A stretch of 6,733 nucleotides of DNA from Desulfurococcales archaeon (GTDB taxonomy: Archaea > Thermoproteota > Thermoprotei_A > Sulfolobales > Desulfurococcaceae), in contig WAML01000046.1 of NCBI GenBank assembly GCA_015522345.1, positions 1 to 6,733 on the forward strand, read 5' to 3'. Position numbers and translations under genes: made by a program. The notes beneath the pieces are model-generated. The model saw only the letters and a list, made by a program, of their open reading frames with translations. It was not told where the DNA came from and ran no database searches. Position 1 is the stretch's first letter, and every line of letters starts with the position of its first letter. Below, piece after piece: positions 1 to 5,492 of the stretch.

Positions 1-204
1 ATAGGAATTCATTATCTCTACAACAAGTAGTGTATTAGTACTACCAGGATATACATGGGGTTTACCAACAGATGAATACCAGTTAACAGAAACAACAGAA
101 AATACACTACCACCCAATACTGGTGTAGGATAGTAAGTTAATCCCGTGAGCAAAACTAGTAGAAGAAACAATACTGCTAAACCAACTCTACTAGTACTAT
201 ACAT
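1..204 (-). CDS. Exported protein, N-terminal part only (runs off left edge)
   Basis: Reading leftward from the ATG at 204-202 the frame stays open for 68 codons to the window edge. The protein opens with MYSTSRVG, then a hydrophobic stretch (about residues 8-22, AVLFLLLVLLTGL) typical of a Sec signal peptide or membrane anchor, with a possible cleavage region around PTPVLGG. The segment after it, around residues 42-67, reads WYSSVGKPHVYPGSTNTLLV followed by VEIMN. This resembles the start of the archaeal S-layer/NEW3-like extracellular beta domains (COG1361 type), which often begin with YPG(D/S)xNxxLxVxIxN. It lies 154 bases downstream of a MacB-type ABC ATPase on the same strand, an arrangement common for archaeal ATPase plus exported protein plus FtsX-like permease clusters. 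A GGTG ribosome site lies 7 bases before the ATG. Seen: open frame and signal sequence. Inferred: family and partnership with the ATPase. Confidence 0.72.
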   Translation of the reverse strand, partial: MYSTSRVGLAVLFLLLVLLTGLTYYPTPVLGGSVFSVVSVNWYSSVGKPHVYPGSTNTLLVVEIMNSY

Positions 205-211
205 TTAAATA

Positions 212-215
212 CACC
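212..215 (-). promoter_or_regulatory. Ribosome binding site of the exported-protein gene
   Basis: On the minus strand GGTG (inside GGGTG, 216-212) lies 7 bases before the ATG at 204. This matches the GGTG core complementary to the archaeal 16S rRNA end and supports this start. Confidence 0.5.
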
Positions 216-238
216 CACACAATTCTGTACAGTCAATG

Positions 239-247
239 ATTTAATAC
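239..247 (-). promoter_or_regulatory. Possible TATA box for the exported-protein gene
   Basis: The minus strand reads GTATTAAAT here. A start site about 26 bases downstream would fall near 216, giving a leader of about 12 bases that just includes the GGTG ribosome site. It would allow expression independent of the upstream ATPase gene. Other AT-rich candidates exist nearby at 267-291, so the assignment is tentative. Confidence 0.35.
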
Positions 248-268
248 CTGGAAACCTATCTAGTCTGT

Positions 269-289
269 ATATATTCTAATCGAATATAT
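269..289. repeat. Short perfect inverted repeat in the ATPase/exported-protein gap
   Basis: ATATATTC (269-276) and GAATATAT (282-289) form an 8-bp perfect inverted repeat around a 5-base centre (TAATC). It lies in the 154-base gap 205-358 that otherwise shows no gene. It could be an operator, a weak stem in the transcript or part of a promoter. In such AT-rich sequence chance is also possible. Confidence 0.3.
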
Positions 290-358
290 CTTTTACCTAA
301 ACAATTGAGGCTGTAGACATGAATATTTTAGAATAGATATCCTAGTATTTAGGGAAAA

Positions 359-1075
359 CTATACCTTATATATAATGCACTCGTTTTTATCGGGTTTTTC
401 CTCGGCTACAATAACTCCATCTCTTATCACCAGTATTTTGTTAGTACAGGAAGCGATCTCTGGATCGTGTGTTACAATTATTATTGTCTGGCCCATTCTA
501 TTTAGTGAAATAAATGCTTCCATAACTGTCTTAGATGATTTCCTGTCTAAATTGCCTGTTGGTTCATCAGCTAGCAGTACCTCTGGATCGCTCACTATAG
601 CTCTAGCTATTGCTACACGTTGTTGCTGACCACCACTCAATTGATTAGGTTTCTTTTTAAGCCATGAAAGTTCTCCTCCTGCTTTAATCAACGCTTCTTT
701 TGCTTTAACTATTCTCTTGCTCCTAGGAATACCTCTCGCAACTAATGGTAACTCGATATTCTCTAGTACAGTAAGCCTATTTATTAGATTGAATTGCTGA
801 AATACAAAGCCTATTACTTTATTTCTTATGAAAGCTAGTTTCTTACTAGAAAGCTTAGATACATCAACTCCTTTTATCAGTATTTTCCCACTAGTAGGTC
901 TATCCAGTAAACCTATCATATTTAATAAAGTTGTTTTACCAGAACCGCTAGGCCCCATAATTGCTATAAAGTCTCTAGGATACACACTTAAGTCTACGCC
1001 TCTTAAAGCCCAAGTCTTTATATTGCCTACTCTATATATCTTCACTACCTTTTGCAACTGGATCAATGGCTTCAT
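359..1075 (-). CDS. ABC transporter ATPase, MacB/LolD family
   Basis: This 238-residue ATP-binding subunit has all nucleotide-binding motifs intact: Walker A GPSGSGKTT (41-49), Q-loop in VFQQFN (91-96), signature LSGGQQQR (146-153), Walker B and D-loop in VLLADEPTGNLD (166-177), and switch His in THD (H203). The ADEPTGNLD wording, the VFQQFNLI Q-loop and the overall length are typical of the MacB/LolD/FtsE-like group (COG1136). That group partners FtsX/MacB-type permeases and exports lipids, peptides or lipoproteins, or drives mechanical work, rather than importing solutes. Start: ATG at 1075. The frame is closed upstream by a TAG three codons earlier, and a TATA-like element centred about 27 bases upstream suggests leaderless transcription. 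It follows glmS after 55 bases on the same strand and precedes an exported-protein gene that may be its partner. The permease is not in the window. The substrate cannot be told. Confidence 0.93.
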   Translation of the reverse strand: MKPLIQLQKVVKIYRVGNIKTWALRGVDLSVYPRDFIAIMGPSGSGKTTLLNMIGLLDRPTSGKILIKGVDVSKLSSKKLAFIRNKVIGFVFQQFNLINRLTVLENIELPLVARGIPRSKRIVKAKEALIKAGGELSWLKKKPNQLSGGQQQRVAIARAIVSDPEVLLADEPTGNLDRKSSKTVMEAFISLNRMGQTIIIVTHDPEIASCTNKILVIRDGVIVAEEKPDKNECIIYKV

Positions 1076-1098
1076 ACGCTACCACATCCATTGATTAA

Positions 1099-1106
1099 CT
1101 AAATAC
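1099..1106 (-). promoter_or_regulatory. TATA box of the MacB-like ATPase gene
   Basis: The minus strand reads GTATTTAG, centred about 27 bases before the ATG at 1075. That is the spacing expected for an archaeal promoter giving a leaderless mRNA, and no clear ribosome site precedes this ATG. A purine-rich stretch (GGGAGTAGTAGGG) lies just upstream of the box. Confidence 0.45.
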
Positions 1107-1130
1107 CCTACTACTCCCTATAGTGTTAGC

Positions 1131-2948
1131 CTATGTTGTTATAGCTTTAGCTAGACTCGGTGGTGTATCTATTGGTAGTTTTCTCTTATAGCCTATTCTA
1201 TAAGCTATGAGCTGGAGAGGTATAATTGATGCTATTGGTGCTATAAACCTGCTTACATACCCTACTGTTCTAACTATGGATCCAAAGCCTTCGTTGTTAG
1301 GCGATACAGTTATAACTAAAGCTCTTTTAGCAAGTGCTTCATTAGCAACTCTACTATAGAGCTCGAGAGCTGTTTCTTCAAAAGGTTTTATAAATATAAT
1401 TGGGTATCCTTCTTCAACCAGCACCATAGGTCCATGCCTTAGTTCACCCAACTGTATTCCTTCAGCATGCATCATAGCTGCTTCTTTAAGCTTTAAAGCA
1501 GCCTCTAATGCTATTGGATAATTAATTCCACTACTAACGACGTACATGTTGTTCCATTTAACTAGTTTTTCAGCTATAGAATTTGCTTCATAGTCTATTC
1601 TCTCTATATTCTTACCTAATTCCTTAGCAAAAGACCTTAATTCACTATATATGCTCTCGAGTTCTTTCTCACTAAGGACGCCAGTGTATAGTCCTGTATA
1701 GCCAGCGAGTATAGCTAGTGCAGCAAGTGTTGATGTAAATGTCTTTGTAGCTGGAACAGCTATTTCTGGGCCAGCACCAACTGGTAGATAAACATTTGAT
1801 TCAAGAGTTAGCCGTGACCCCACGACATTTGTTACACCAACTATTACTGCACCACGTTGTTTAGCTAATTTCACACTCCTTATAACATCACTTGTTTCAC
1901 CACTCTGGCTAACAGCTATAACAACAGTGCCTGTAGAAATATTCTCTAGCACATAATATGGGAACTCTGCTGCACTAACAACATTTACTGTTAAACCAGC
2001 TAGATCAGCGAAGTAATAAGATGCAACTAGTCCAGCGTGGAGGCTCGTGCCATTGGCTATTATATAGACGTTCTTGGCTCCGTAAACAATCATTGATGCT
2101 AGTCTAAGATACTTCTCCATAAGAGTATATGTTGTCCTCAAGAGAGCTTCAGGAATCTCATAAATCTCCTTCAACATATAATGGGGATAGCCTGCTTTAT
2201 CAATAACCTCTACTGGGTATTTGACTCGTTTCTTAGTAACTTCTGTAACTCTAGACAAGCTATAGATATCGATAATTTCTACATTATCTAATCCTACTTC
2301 AGCAGCACTATTTTCATCCAATACTATAGCTTCATCAGCGAATCCATATAAACTAGGTATATCACTTGACACATATACGCAACTACCATCTCTTCTAATA
2401 CCCACTACAATCGATTGACCATGATTGACAATGTATATTTTATTATATCCTTTAACTAGAGAAGCGATAGCGTAGACACCATTTAATTCTCTAGCCGCTA
2501 GAGCTATCGACTTCAATGGATCGTTTTCTCTTAAGTAGTCCTCGAAAACATGAGCAAACACTTCAATATCAGTCCTAGACTTAAAGACATGCCCTTTCTT
2601 CTCTAATATCCTACGTTTTTCCTCATATTCTTCAATAACGCCGTCTCCTACAACAGCTATTCCACCGCTACAATCAGTTAATGGATGAGTATTTTCGTAT
2701 ACAGGCCAGCCGCGACTAGCATATCTAGTATGGCCCAATACTATATTCGATGGTATGTTGACTAAGTCGATATGTTTTAATGCTACATCTAAGTGTCCAG
2801 GGTATTTTCTGATAACTATTTTTCCTTCTCCATCAAAAAATGCTATACCAACACCATCATATCCTCTATAAATAAGCCTTTTAAGACCTTCGACAACAAC
2901 TCCTTTGCCAACTCTATCTCTACATAAAACACCGAATATTCCACCCAA
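1131..2948 (-). CDS. glmS: GlmS-like glucosamine-6-phosphate synthase with a degenerate glutaminase site
   Basis: GlmS converts fructose-6-phosphate to glucosamine-6-phosphate, the entry to UDP-GlcNAc and N-glycans. The 605 residues match the family length (E. coli 609) and have the normal layout: glutaminase domain (1 to about 235), linker with HYMLKEI (256-262), two SIS domains (about 290-420 and 460-600). Isomerase motifs are intact: ANGTS (298-302), SQSGETS (347-353), KLKEA (486-490), GELRHGP (501-507) and C-terminal LAK (599-601). K486, E489, H505 and K601 correspond to E. coli K485, E488, H504 and K603. The glutaminase half is altered. The protein starts MGGIFG instead of MCGI, so the N-terminal nucleophile Cys is Gly. 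The oxyanion-hole HNG is GDG (101-103), the gating Trp is Tyr (76), and GHTRWATHG reads GHTRYASRG. RGYD (28-31), R75 and D127 remain. Start is TTG at 2948: the first in-frame stop upstream is six codons away and no ATG or GTG lies between. It probably uses free ammonia or another donor. Confidence 0.9.
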   Translation of the reverse strand: MGGIFGVLCRDRVGKGVVVEGLKRLIYRGYDGVGIAFFDGEGKIVIRKYPGHLDVALKHIDLVNIPSNIVLGHTRYASRGWPVYENTHPLTDCSGGIAVVGDGVIEEYEEKRRILEKKGHVFKSRTDIEVFAHVFEDYLRENDPLKSIALAARELNGVYAIASLVKGYNKIYIVNHGQSIVVGIRRDGSCVYVSSDIPSLYGFADEAIVLDENSAAEVGLDNVEIIDIYSLSRVTEVTKKRVKYPVEVIDKAGYPHYMLKEIYEIPEALLRTTYTLMEKYLRLASMIVYGAKNVYIIANGTSLHAGLVASYYFADLAGLTVNVVSAAEFPYYVLENISTGTVVIAVSQSGETSDVIRSVKLAKQRGAVIVGVTNVVGSRLTLESNVYLPVGAGPEIAVPATKTFTSTLAALAILAGYTGLYTGVLSEKELESIYSELRSFAKELGKNIERIDYEANSIAEKLVKWNNMYVVSSGINYPIALEAALKLKEAAMMHAEGIQLGELRHGPMVLVEEGYPIIFIKPFEETALELYSRVANEALAKRALVITVSPNNEGFGSIVRTVGYVSRFIAPIASIIPLQLIAYRIGYKRKLPIDTPPSLAKAITT

Positions 2949-2999
2949 TATACCAGCCCCTATTCATAACAGAATTCCAATAAGAACTATATTGTGAGT

Positions 3000-3010
3000 T
3001 AATAAAAATT
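3000..3010 (-). promoter_or_regulatory. Possible TATA box for glmS
   Basis: The minus strand reads AATTTTTATTA, preceded by GGAAAG as a possible TFB element. Transcription would start near 2979 and give a leader of about 30 bases before the TTG. The 141-base gap 2949-3089 between tupC and glmS holds no gene. Besides this box it shows a TTAATTAA palindrome at 3036-3043 and a CTATAGT repeat at 3080-3096 at the tupC end, neither clearly functional. Confidence 0.35.
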
Positions 3011-3089
3011 CTTTCCACGAACAAACGCTACTCCATTAATTAAGAGATAGGGGAAACAGTATATGCTTGAACGCGTATTCTATAGTGTG

Positions 3090-3776
3090 CTATAGTAGTT
3101 TAATTAATTCTTCTTTAGATATCCTTGTTAAAACACCGTTTTTCAACATGTAGATATCTTCAGCTAGTCTTTCTACAAGATACATGTCATGGGTAGCAAT
3201 AACTATTCCACTACCGTTTCTCCTAAGAGACTTAATAGCTTCTACTACAATCCTCCTCTTATCTATGTCTAGGTGAGCCAGAGGCTCGTCGAGTAAGAGT
3301 ATCTCAGGCTCTAGTACAATAGCCCTAAGTATAGAGACTATTTGGGCTTCTCCTGCTGAAAGACTCCTAGAGTCTTTGTCTCTGAGATAGAGCAGATTGT
3401 ATTCTCTTAAAACTCTGTCAACTAAAGTCTTTACTTCATTGAATCCATAGTTTCTAAGGTATAGTCCATAGGCTATGTTATGGAAGACGCTTCCTTTCAA
3501 TAGAATTGGTTTTTCATGAACATATACTATTTTCCTCCTAATCGCTACTGCTGCTGAATTCTTTAGTCTCCAGAAATCATGTCCCCATGCAATAACTTTT
3601 CCCTTTAACGGCTTGTATATTAGGCCGGCGATCTTTAGTAGAGTAGTTTTACCGCTTCCATTGGGTCCTAGAATTACTTCTACGACTCTATCCCTGATCT
3701 CGTGGGAAACTCCTTTAATAACCCATTTTCCATCAATAGGGTATTTGAACCATATGTTGTCAAGGAGTATACTCAT
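3090..3776 (-). CDS. tupC: Tungstate ABC transporter ATPase TupC
   Basis: This is the ATP-hydrolysing subunit that powers tungstate import with TupA and TupB. It has 228 residues with no C-terminal TOBE/MOP regulatory domain of the kind found in long ModC proteins. Motifs: Walker A GPNGSGKTT (37-45), signature LSAGE (139-143, a variant of LSGGQ), Walker B LLLDEP (160-165), D-loop HLD (168-170), switch His H196. The Q-loop is odd: YVHEKPILL (85-93) aligns with the usual VFQxPxLL so that Glu88 occupies the place of the conserved Gln. Start ATG at 3776 shares one base with the tupB stop (TAATG on the minus strand), which implies translational coupling and equal production of permease and ATPase. 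The tungstate assignment rests on the neighbouring TupA and TupB; by itself this could be any small oxyanion-importer ATPase. Confidence 0.9.
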   Translation of the reverse strand: MSILLDNIWFKYPIDGKWVIKGVSHEIRDRVVEVILGPNGSGKTTLLKIAGLIYKPLKGKVIAWGHDFWRLKNSAAVAIRRKIVYVHEKPILLKGSVFHNIAYGLYLRNYGFNEVKTLVDRVLREYNLLYLRDKDSRSLSAGEAQIVSILRAIVLEPEILLLDEPLAHLDIDKRRIVVEAIKSLRRNGSGIVIATHDMYLVERLAEDIYMLKNGVLTRISKEELIKLL

Positions 3777-4414
3777 TACCTGCCAAGCCTCCTTAGAATT
3801 CTTAAGCCAAAGGATACAGCTACTACAATAACTATTAGTATAGCTCCTAGAGCGATCGCTTTTTCGAATTCTCCCTTAGAAACTTCTAGAGCTATAGCTG
3901 TTGAAATAACTCTTGTTAGTCCACGTATATTTCCTCCAACCATTAAAGCTATGCCTAATTCACCTATAGCTCTAGAAAAACTCATTGCATAAGCAGCTAT
4001 AATCCCTGGTATAGACTCCTTCAACACTATTGATATAGTCTGTTTTTCTGTAGCTCCAAGGCTTAACGCTAATTCTCCGTAGACCAGCCAGTTACTATGT
4101 ATTACTCTATAGCATATAGAGATCATTAGTGGTGTCACAAGTATTGCTTCTCCAATTATTATTGCCTGCGGTGTATAGAGTAACTTAAATAATCCTAGAG
4201 GACCTCTACTGCTCAAGAGTATATATAGTATAAGCCCTATGAGTACTGTAGGAACACCAATTAGTGCTTCAGATAATGGAACTAGGTATTTGGCTAGAGA
4301 TTCTTTCTTAGACATAATATATGCTATAATGATGCTCCACGTAGATGCAATAATAGTTGCCGTACCAGACACCCATATGGATCTTAGCGTTATCTCTACT
4401 ACTTCACTATACAA
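3776..4414 (-). CDS. tupB: Tungstate ABC transporter permease TupB
   Basis: This 212-residue integral membrane protein forms the tungstate channel. About five hydrophobic spans are visible, near residues 12-34, 45-68, 84-104, 136-158 and 184-206. The cytoplasmic coupling loop that docks on the ATPase is at 114-137 (ELALSLGA, then ESIPG), a good EAA motif. The stretch 147-190 (SRAIGELGIALMVGGNIRG, TRVISTAIALEVSKGEFEKA) closely follows the TupB pattern and separates it from ModB and WtpB. The start is TTG at 4414: a strong ribosome site GAGGTG lies 6 bases upstream and an in-frame TAA directly precedes the TTG, so no longer form is possible. It is 87 bases downstream of tupA and overlaps tupC by one base. 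Topology is inferred from hydrophobicity only. Confidence 0.92.
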   Translation of the reverse strand: MYSEVVEITLRSIWVSGTATIIASTWSIIIAYIMSKKESLAKYLVPLSEALIGVPTVLIGLILYILLSSRGPLGLFKLLYTPQAIIIGEAILVTPLMISICYRVIHSNWLVYGELALSLGATEKQTISIVLKESIPGIIAAYAMSFSRAIGELGIALMVGGNIRGLTRVISTAIALEVSKGEFEKAIALGAILIVIVVAVSFGLRILRRLGR

Positions 4415-4420
4415 TTACTG

Positions 4421-4426
4421 CACCTC
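4421..4426 (-). promoter_or_regulatory. Ribosome binding site of tupB
   Basis: GAGGTG on the minus strand, 6 bases before the TTG at 4414. It is the best match to the archaeal anti-Shine-Dalgarno sequence among the starts in this window and decides the non-ATG start of tupB. Confidence 0.75.
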
Positions 4427-4450
4427 GCTAAATACAGTATATTTGACTTT

Positions 4451-4461
4451 ATTAAATATAT
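4451..4461 (-). promoter_or_regulatory. Possible internal promoter (TATA) for tupBC
   Basis: The minus strand reads ATATATTTAAT in the tupA-tupB gap, centred about 41 bases before the tupB start. Transcription would begin near 4429, barely upstream of the GAGGTG ribosome site. It may let tupBC be expressed apart from tupA, but AT-rich sequence alone can produce this match. Confidence 0.3.
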
Positions 4462-4466
4462 CTCAT

Positions 4467-4479
4467 AAAGAAATAAAAA
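4467..4479 (-). terminator. Possible U-tract terminator after tupA
   Basis: The tupA transcript would read UUUUUAUUUCUUU about 22 bases after its stop codon, without an obvious stem. Archaeal RNA polymerase can stop at such U-rich tracts. Partial termination here would give more binding protein than permease and ATPase, as is usual for importers. Inferred from base composition only. Confidence 0.35.
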
Positions 4480-4501
4480 CAGTTTGTTAGACAAAGGAAT
4501 T

Positions 4502-5392
4502 TTATCCAGTACTCAAGATCTCCCACATCTTCTTTAGCCATTCAATATCATTTATAGCTGGGTTAAAGAGCCTCTGTCCATACTCGTCTATGCCATAGCT
4601 ATTTATGAGGTTTTGGCCCTCGGTTATAACGAATTCTAGAAATTCTAGAGCCGCTTCTCTCTCGCTACCACTACACATTGATACAAGGTACACGCTATAG
4701 ATATTTAGTAGCTCTGTGTCATTCTCATATAGTATCTCTAGATTTGGTATCTTTCCTTCTATCTTAAACTTTAGATAAGTACCTATATCGGTTAACACAT
4801 ACGCTCTTTCTTCATTAGCTACAATAAGTGTCTGTGCCATTCCACTACCTGTCTCAAGATACCATGGCCTACCCTGTGGTTTAAGCCCTACCTTACTCCA
4901 TATAGATAGCTCTTTCACATGTGTACCAGAGTTATCTCCTCTACTAACAAATTTAGCCAAACCTTTTTCGCCTGCATCATATATTCTTTGGAAAACCTCA
5001 AGAATAGAATGAGCATTCCTAACACCAGCTGGATCATTAGATGGACCAGCTAGTACAAAGTAGTTGTAGGCGAATATATGGCCATTAACTAAAACTCCTT
5101 TCTTAATATACTCTTTCTCTAGAGAAGGAGCGTGCACAAACACCATACATGCTTCTCCATCGGCTGCACGCCTCAGTGCTTCACCACTGCCAACGGGTAT
5201 GAAGTCTATTTCTACACCACTATGTGTCTTCTTGAAATTATCTGTTAAATACTCCAATAACCCAGTTGCATAAAGGCTTGTTGTAGTAGTAACTTTTATC
5301 CTTACACCACTATGACTCACATAAAATATGTAATATCCTATAACAATGGACAAAACTATAGCTAGTAAGACTGCAATTATAATCTTCTTCAA
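4502..5392 (-). CDS. tupA: Tungstate-binding protein TupA
   Basis: This is the extracellular solute-binding protein that captures tungstate and delivers it to TupB. It has 296 residues. Residues 4-24 form a hydrophobic segment after MKK. There is no lipobox Cys, so it is either an uncleaved membrane anchor or a signal peptide. The mature part carries TupA hallmarks: VTTTTSLYATGLL (34-46, the TTTS anion loop), SRGDNSGTH (150-158, second anion loop with Arg151), WYLETGSGM (177-185), AYVLTDIGTYL (197-207) and a C-terminal YGQRLFNP (271-278). These differ from ModA and WtpA patterns. The start is TTG at 5392, with GGTG 7 bases upstream and no nearby in-frame ATG or GTG. It is the first gene of tupABC, read away from a divergent regulator gene. 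The protein supplies tungsten for enzymes such as aldehyde:ferredoxin oxidoreductases; that use is inferred. Molybdate binding is not excluded, but TupA-family proteins generally prefer tungstate. Confidence 0.93.
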   Translation of the reverse strand: MKKIIIAVLLAIVLSIVIGYYIFYVSHSGVRIKVTTTTSLYATGLLEYLTDNFKKTHSGVEIDFIPVGSGEALRRAADGEACMVFVHAPSLEKEYIKKGVLVNGHIFAYNYFVLAGPSNDPAGVRNAHSILEVFQRIYDAGEKGLAKFVSRGDNSGTHVKELSIWSKVGLKPQGRPWYLETGSGMAQTLIVANEERAYVLTDIGTYLKFKIEGKIPNLEILYENDTELLNIYSVYLVSMCSGSEREAALEFLEFVITEGQNLINSYGIDEYGQRLFNPAINDIEWLKKMWEILSTG

Positions 5393-5399
5393 ATTTAGG

Positions 5400-5403
5400 C
5401 ACC
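5400..5403 (-). promoter_or_regulatory. Ribosome binding site of tupA
   Basis: GGTG on the minus strand, 7 bases before the TTG at 5392. The spacing equals that of the GGTG before the exported-protein gene at the left edge. It supports the TTG start. Confidence 0.5.
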
Positions 5404-5426
5404 GAGGAGTATATTTTTGATTAAAG

Positions 5427-5434
5427 TATATATC
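5427..5434 (-). promoter_or_regulatory. TATA box of the tupABC operon
   Basis: The minus strand reads GATATATAC around here, directly abutting the operator array. With usual archaeal spacing transcription would start near 5404, just before the GGTG ribosome site. An alternative element, ACTTTAATC at 5418-5426, would give an almost leaderless mRNA. In either case the TFB recognition region falls in the GATAAC/GTTATC repeats. Confidence 0.5.
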
Positions 5435-5461
5435 GTTATCGGATAACCGATAACGGATAAC
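5435..5461. promoter_or_regulatory. Operator array of four GATAAC elements between divergent promoters
   Basis: GTTATC (5435-5440), then GATAAC at 5442-5447, 5449-5454 and 5456-5461, form four hexamers at exact 7-base steps, the first inverted relative to the others. The span 5434-5455 is also an inverted repeat with perfect 9-bp arms, CGTTATCGG and CCGATAACG, around ATAA. The outer CGTTAT...ATAACG pattern resembles the E. coli ModE operator as I recall it. The array lies between the tupA TATA box (5427-5434) and the regulator TATA box (5463-5470) and covers the expected TFB-binding positions on both sides. Seen: the repeats and their place. Inferred: binding by the adjacent ModE-like protein and repression of both genes when tungstate is plentiful. 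Confidence 0.75.
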
Positions 5462-5462
5462 T

Positions 5463-5470
5463 ATTTATAA
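5463..5470 (+). promoter_or_regulatory. TATA box of the ModE-like regulator gene
   Basis: ATTTATAA is centred about 26 bases before the GTG at 5493, so transcription should begin at or within a base or two of the start codon and give a leaderless mRNA. No ribosome site is visible in between, which fits. The third direct GATAAC copy occupies the TFB element just upstream. Confidence 0.65.
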
Positions 5471-5492
5471 GAAAACATCTTCATTAACTATA

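Noticed and set aside
375..1094. Two plus-strand open frames (375-629 and 828-1094) across the MacB-like ATPase gene
   Set aside because: They are antisense to a gene with complete ATPase motifs, have no recognisable domain and overlap its coding frame throughout.
1076..1130. Terminator between glmS and the MacB-like ATPase
   Set aside because: No U-run or convincing stem is visible on the minus strand; only the TATA-like element is supportable.
2946..2967. ATG at 2967 as an alternative glmS start that might restore a Cys near the N-terminus
   Set aside because: It is in a different frame and reaches a stop after 15 codons, so it cannot feed into GlmS.
3080..3096. CTATAGT direct repeat at the end of tupC
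   Set aside because: Only two 7-base copies, one overlapping the tupC stop codon, with no link to a promoter; chance is likely in this base composition.
3613..4490. Plus-strand open frames at 3613-3831, 3702-3992 and 4239-4490
   Set aside because: They are antisense to tupC and tupB, both well-supported family members, and have no plausible family, promoter or ribosome site.
4502..5392. Binding protein as ModA or WtpA rather than TupA
   Set aside because: The TTTTS, SRGDNSGTH and WYLETGSGM motifs and the TupB-type partner permease fit TupA better than the molybdate or Wtp families.
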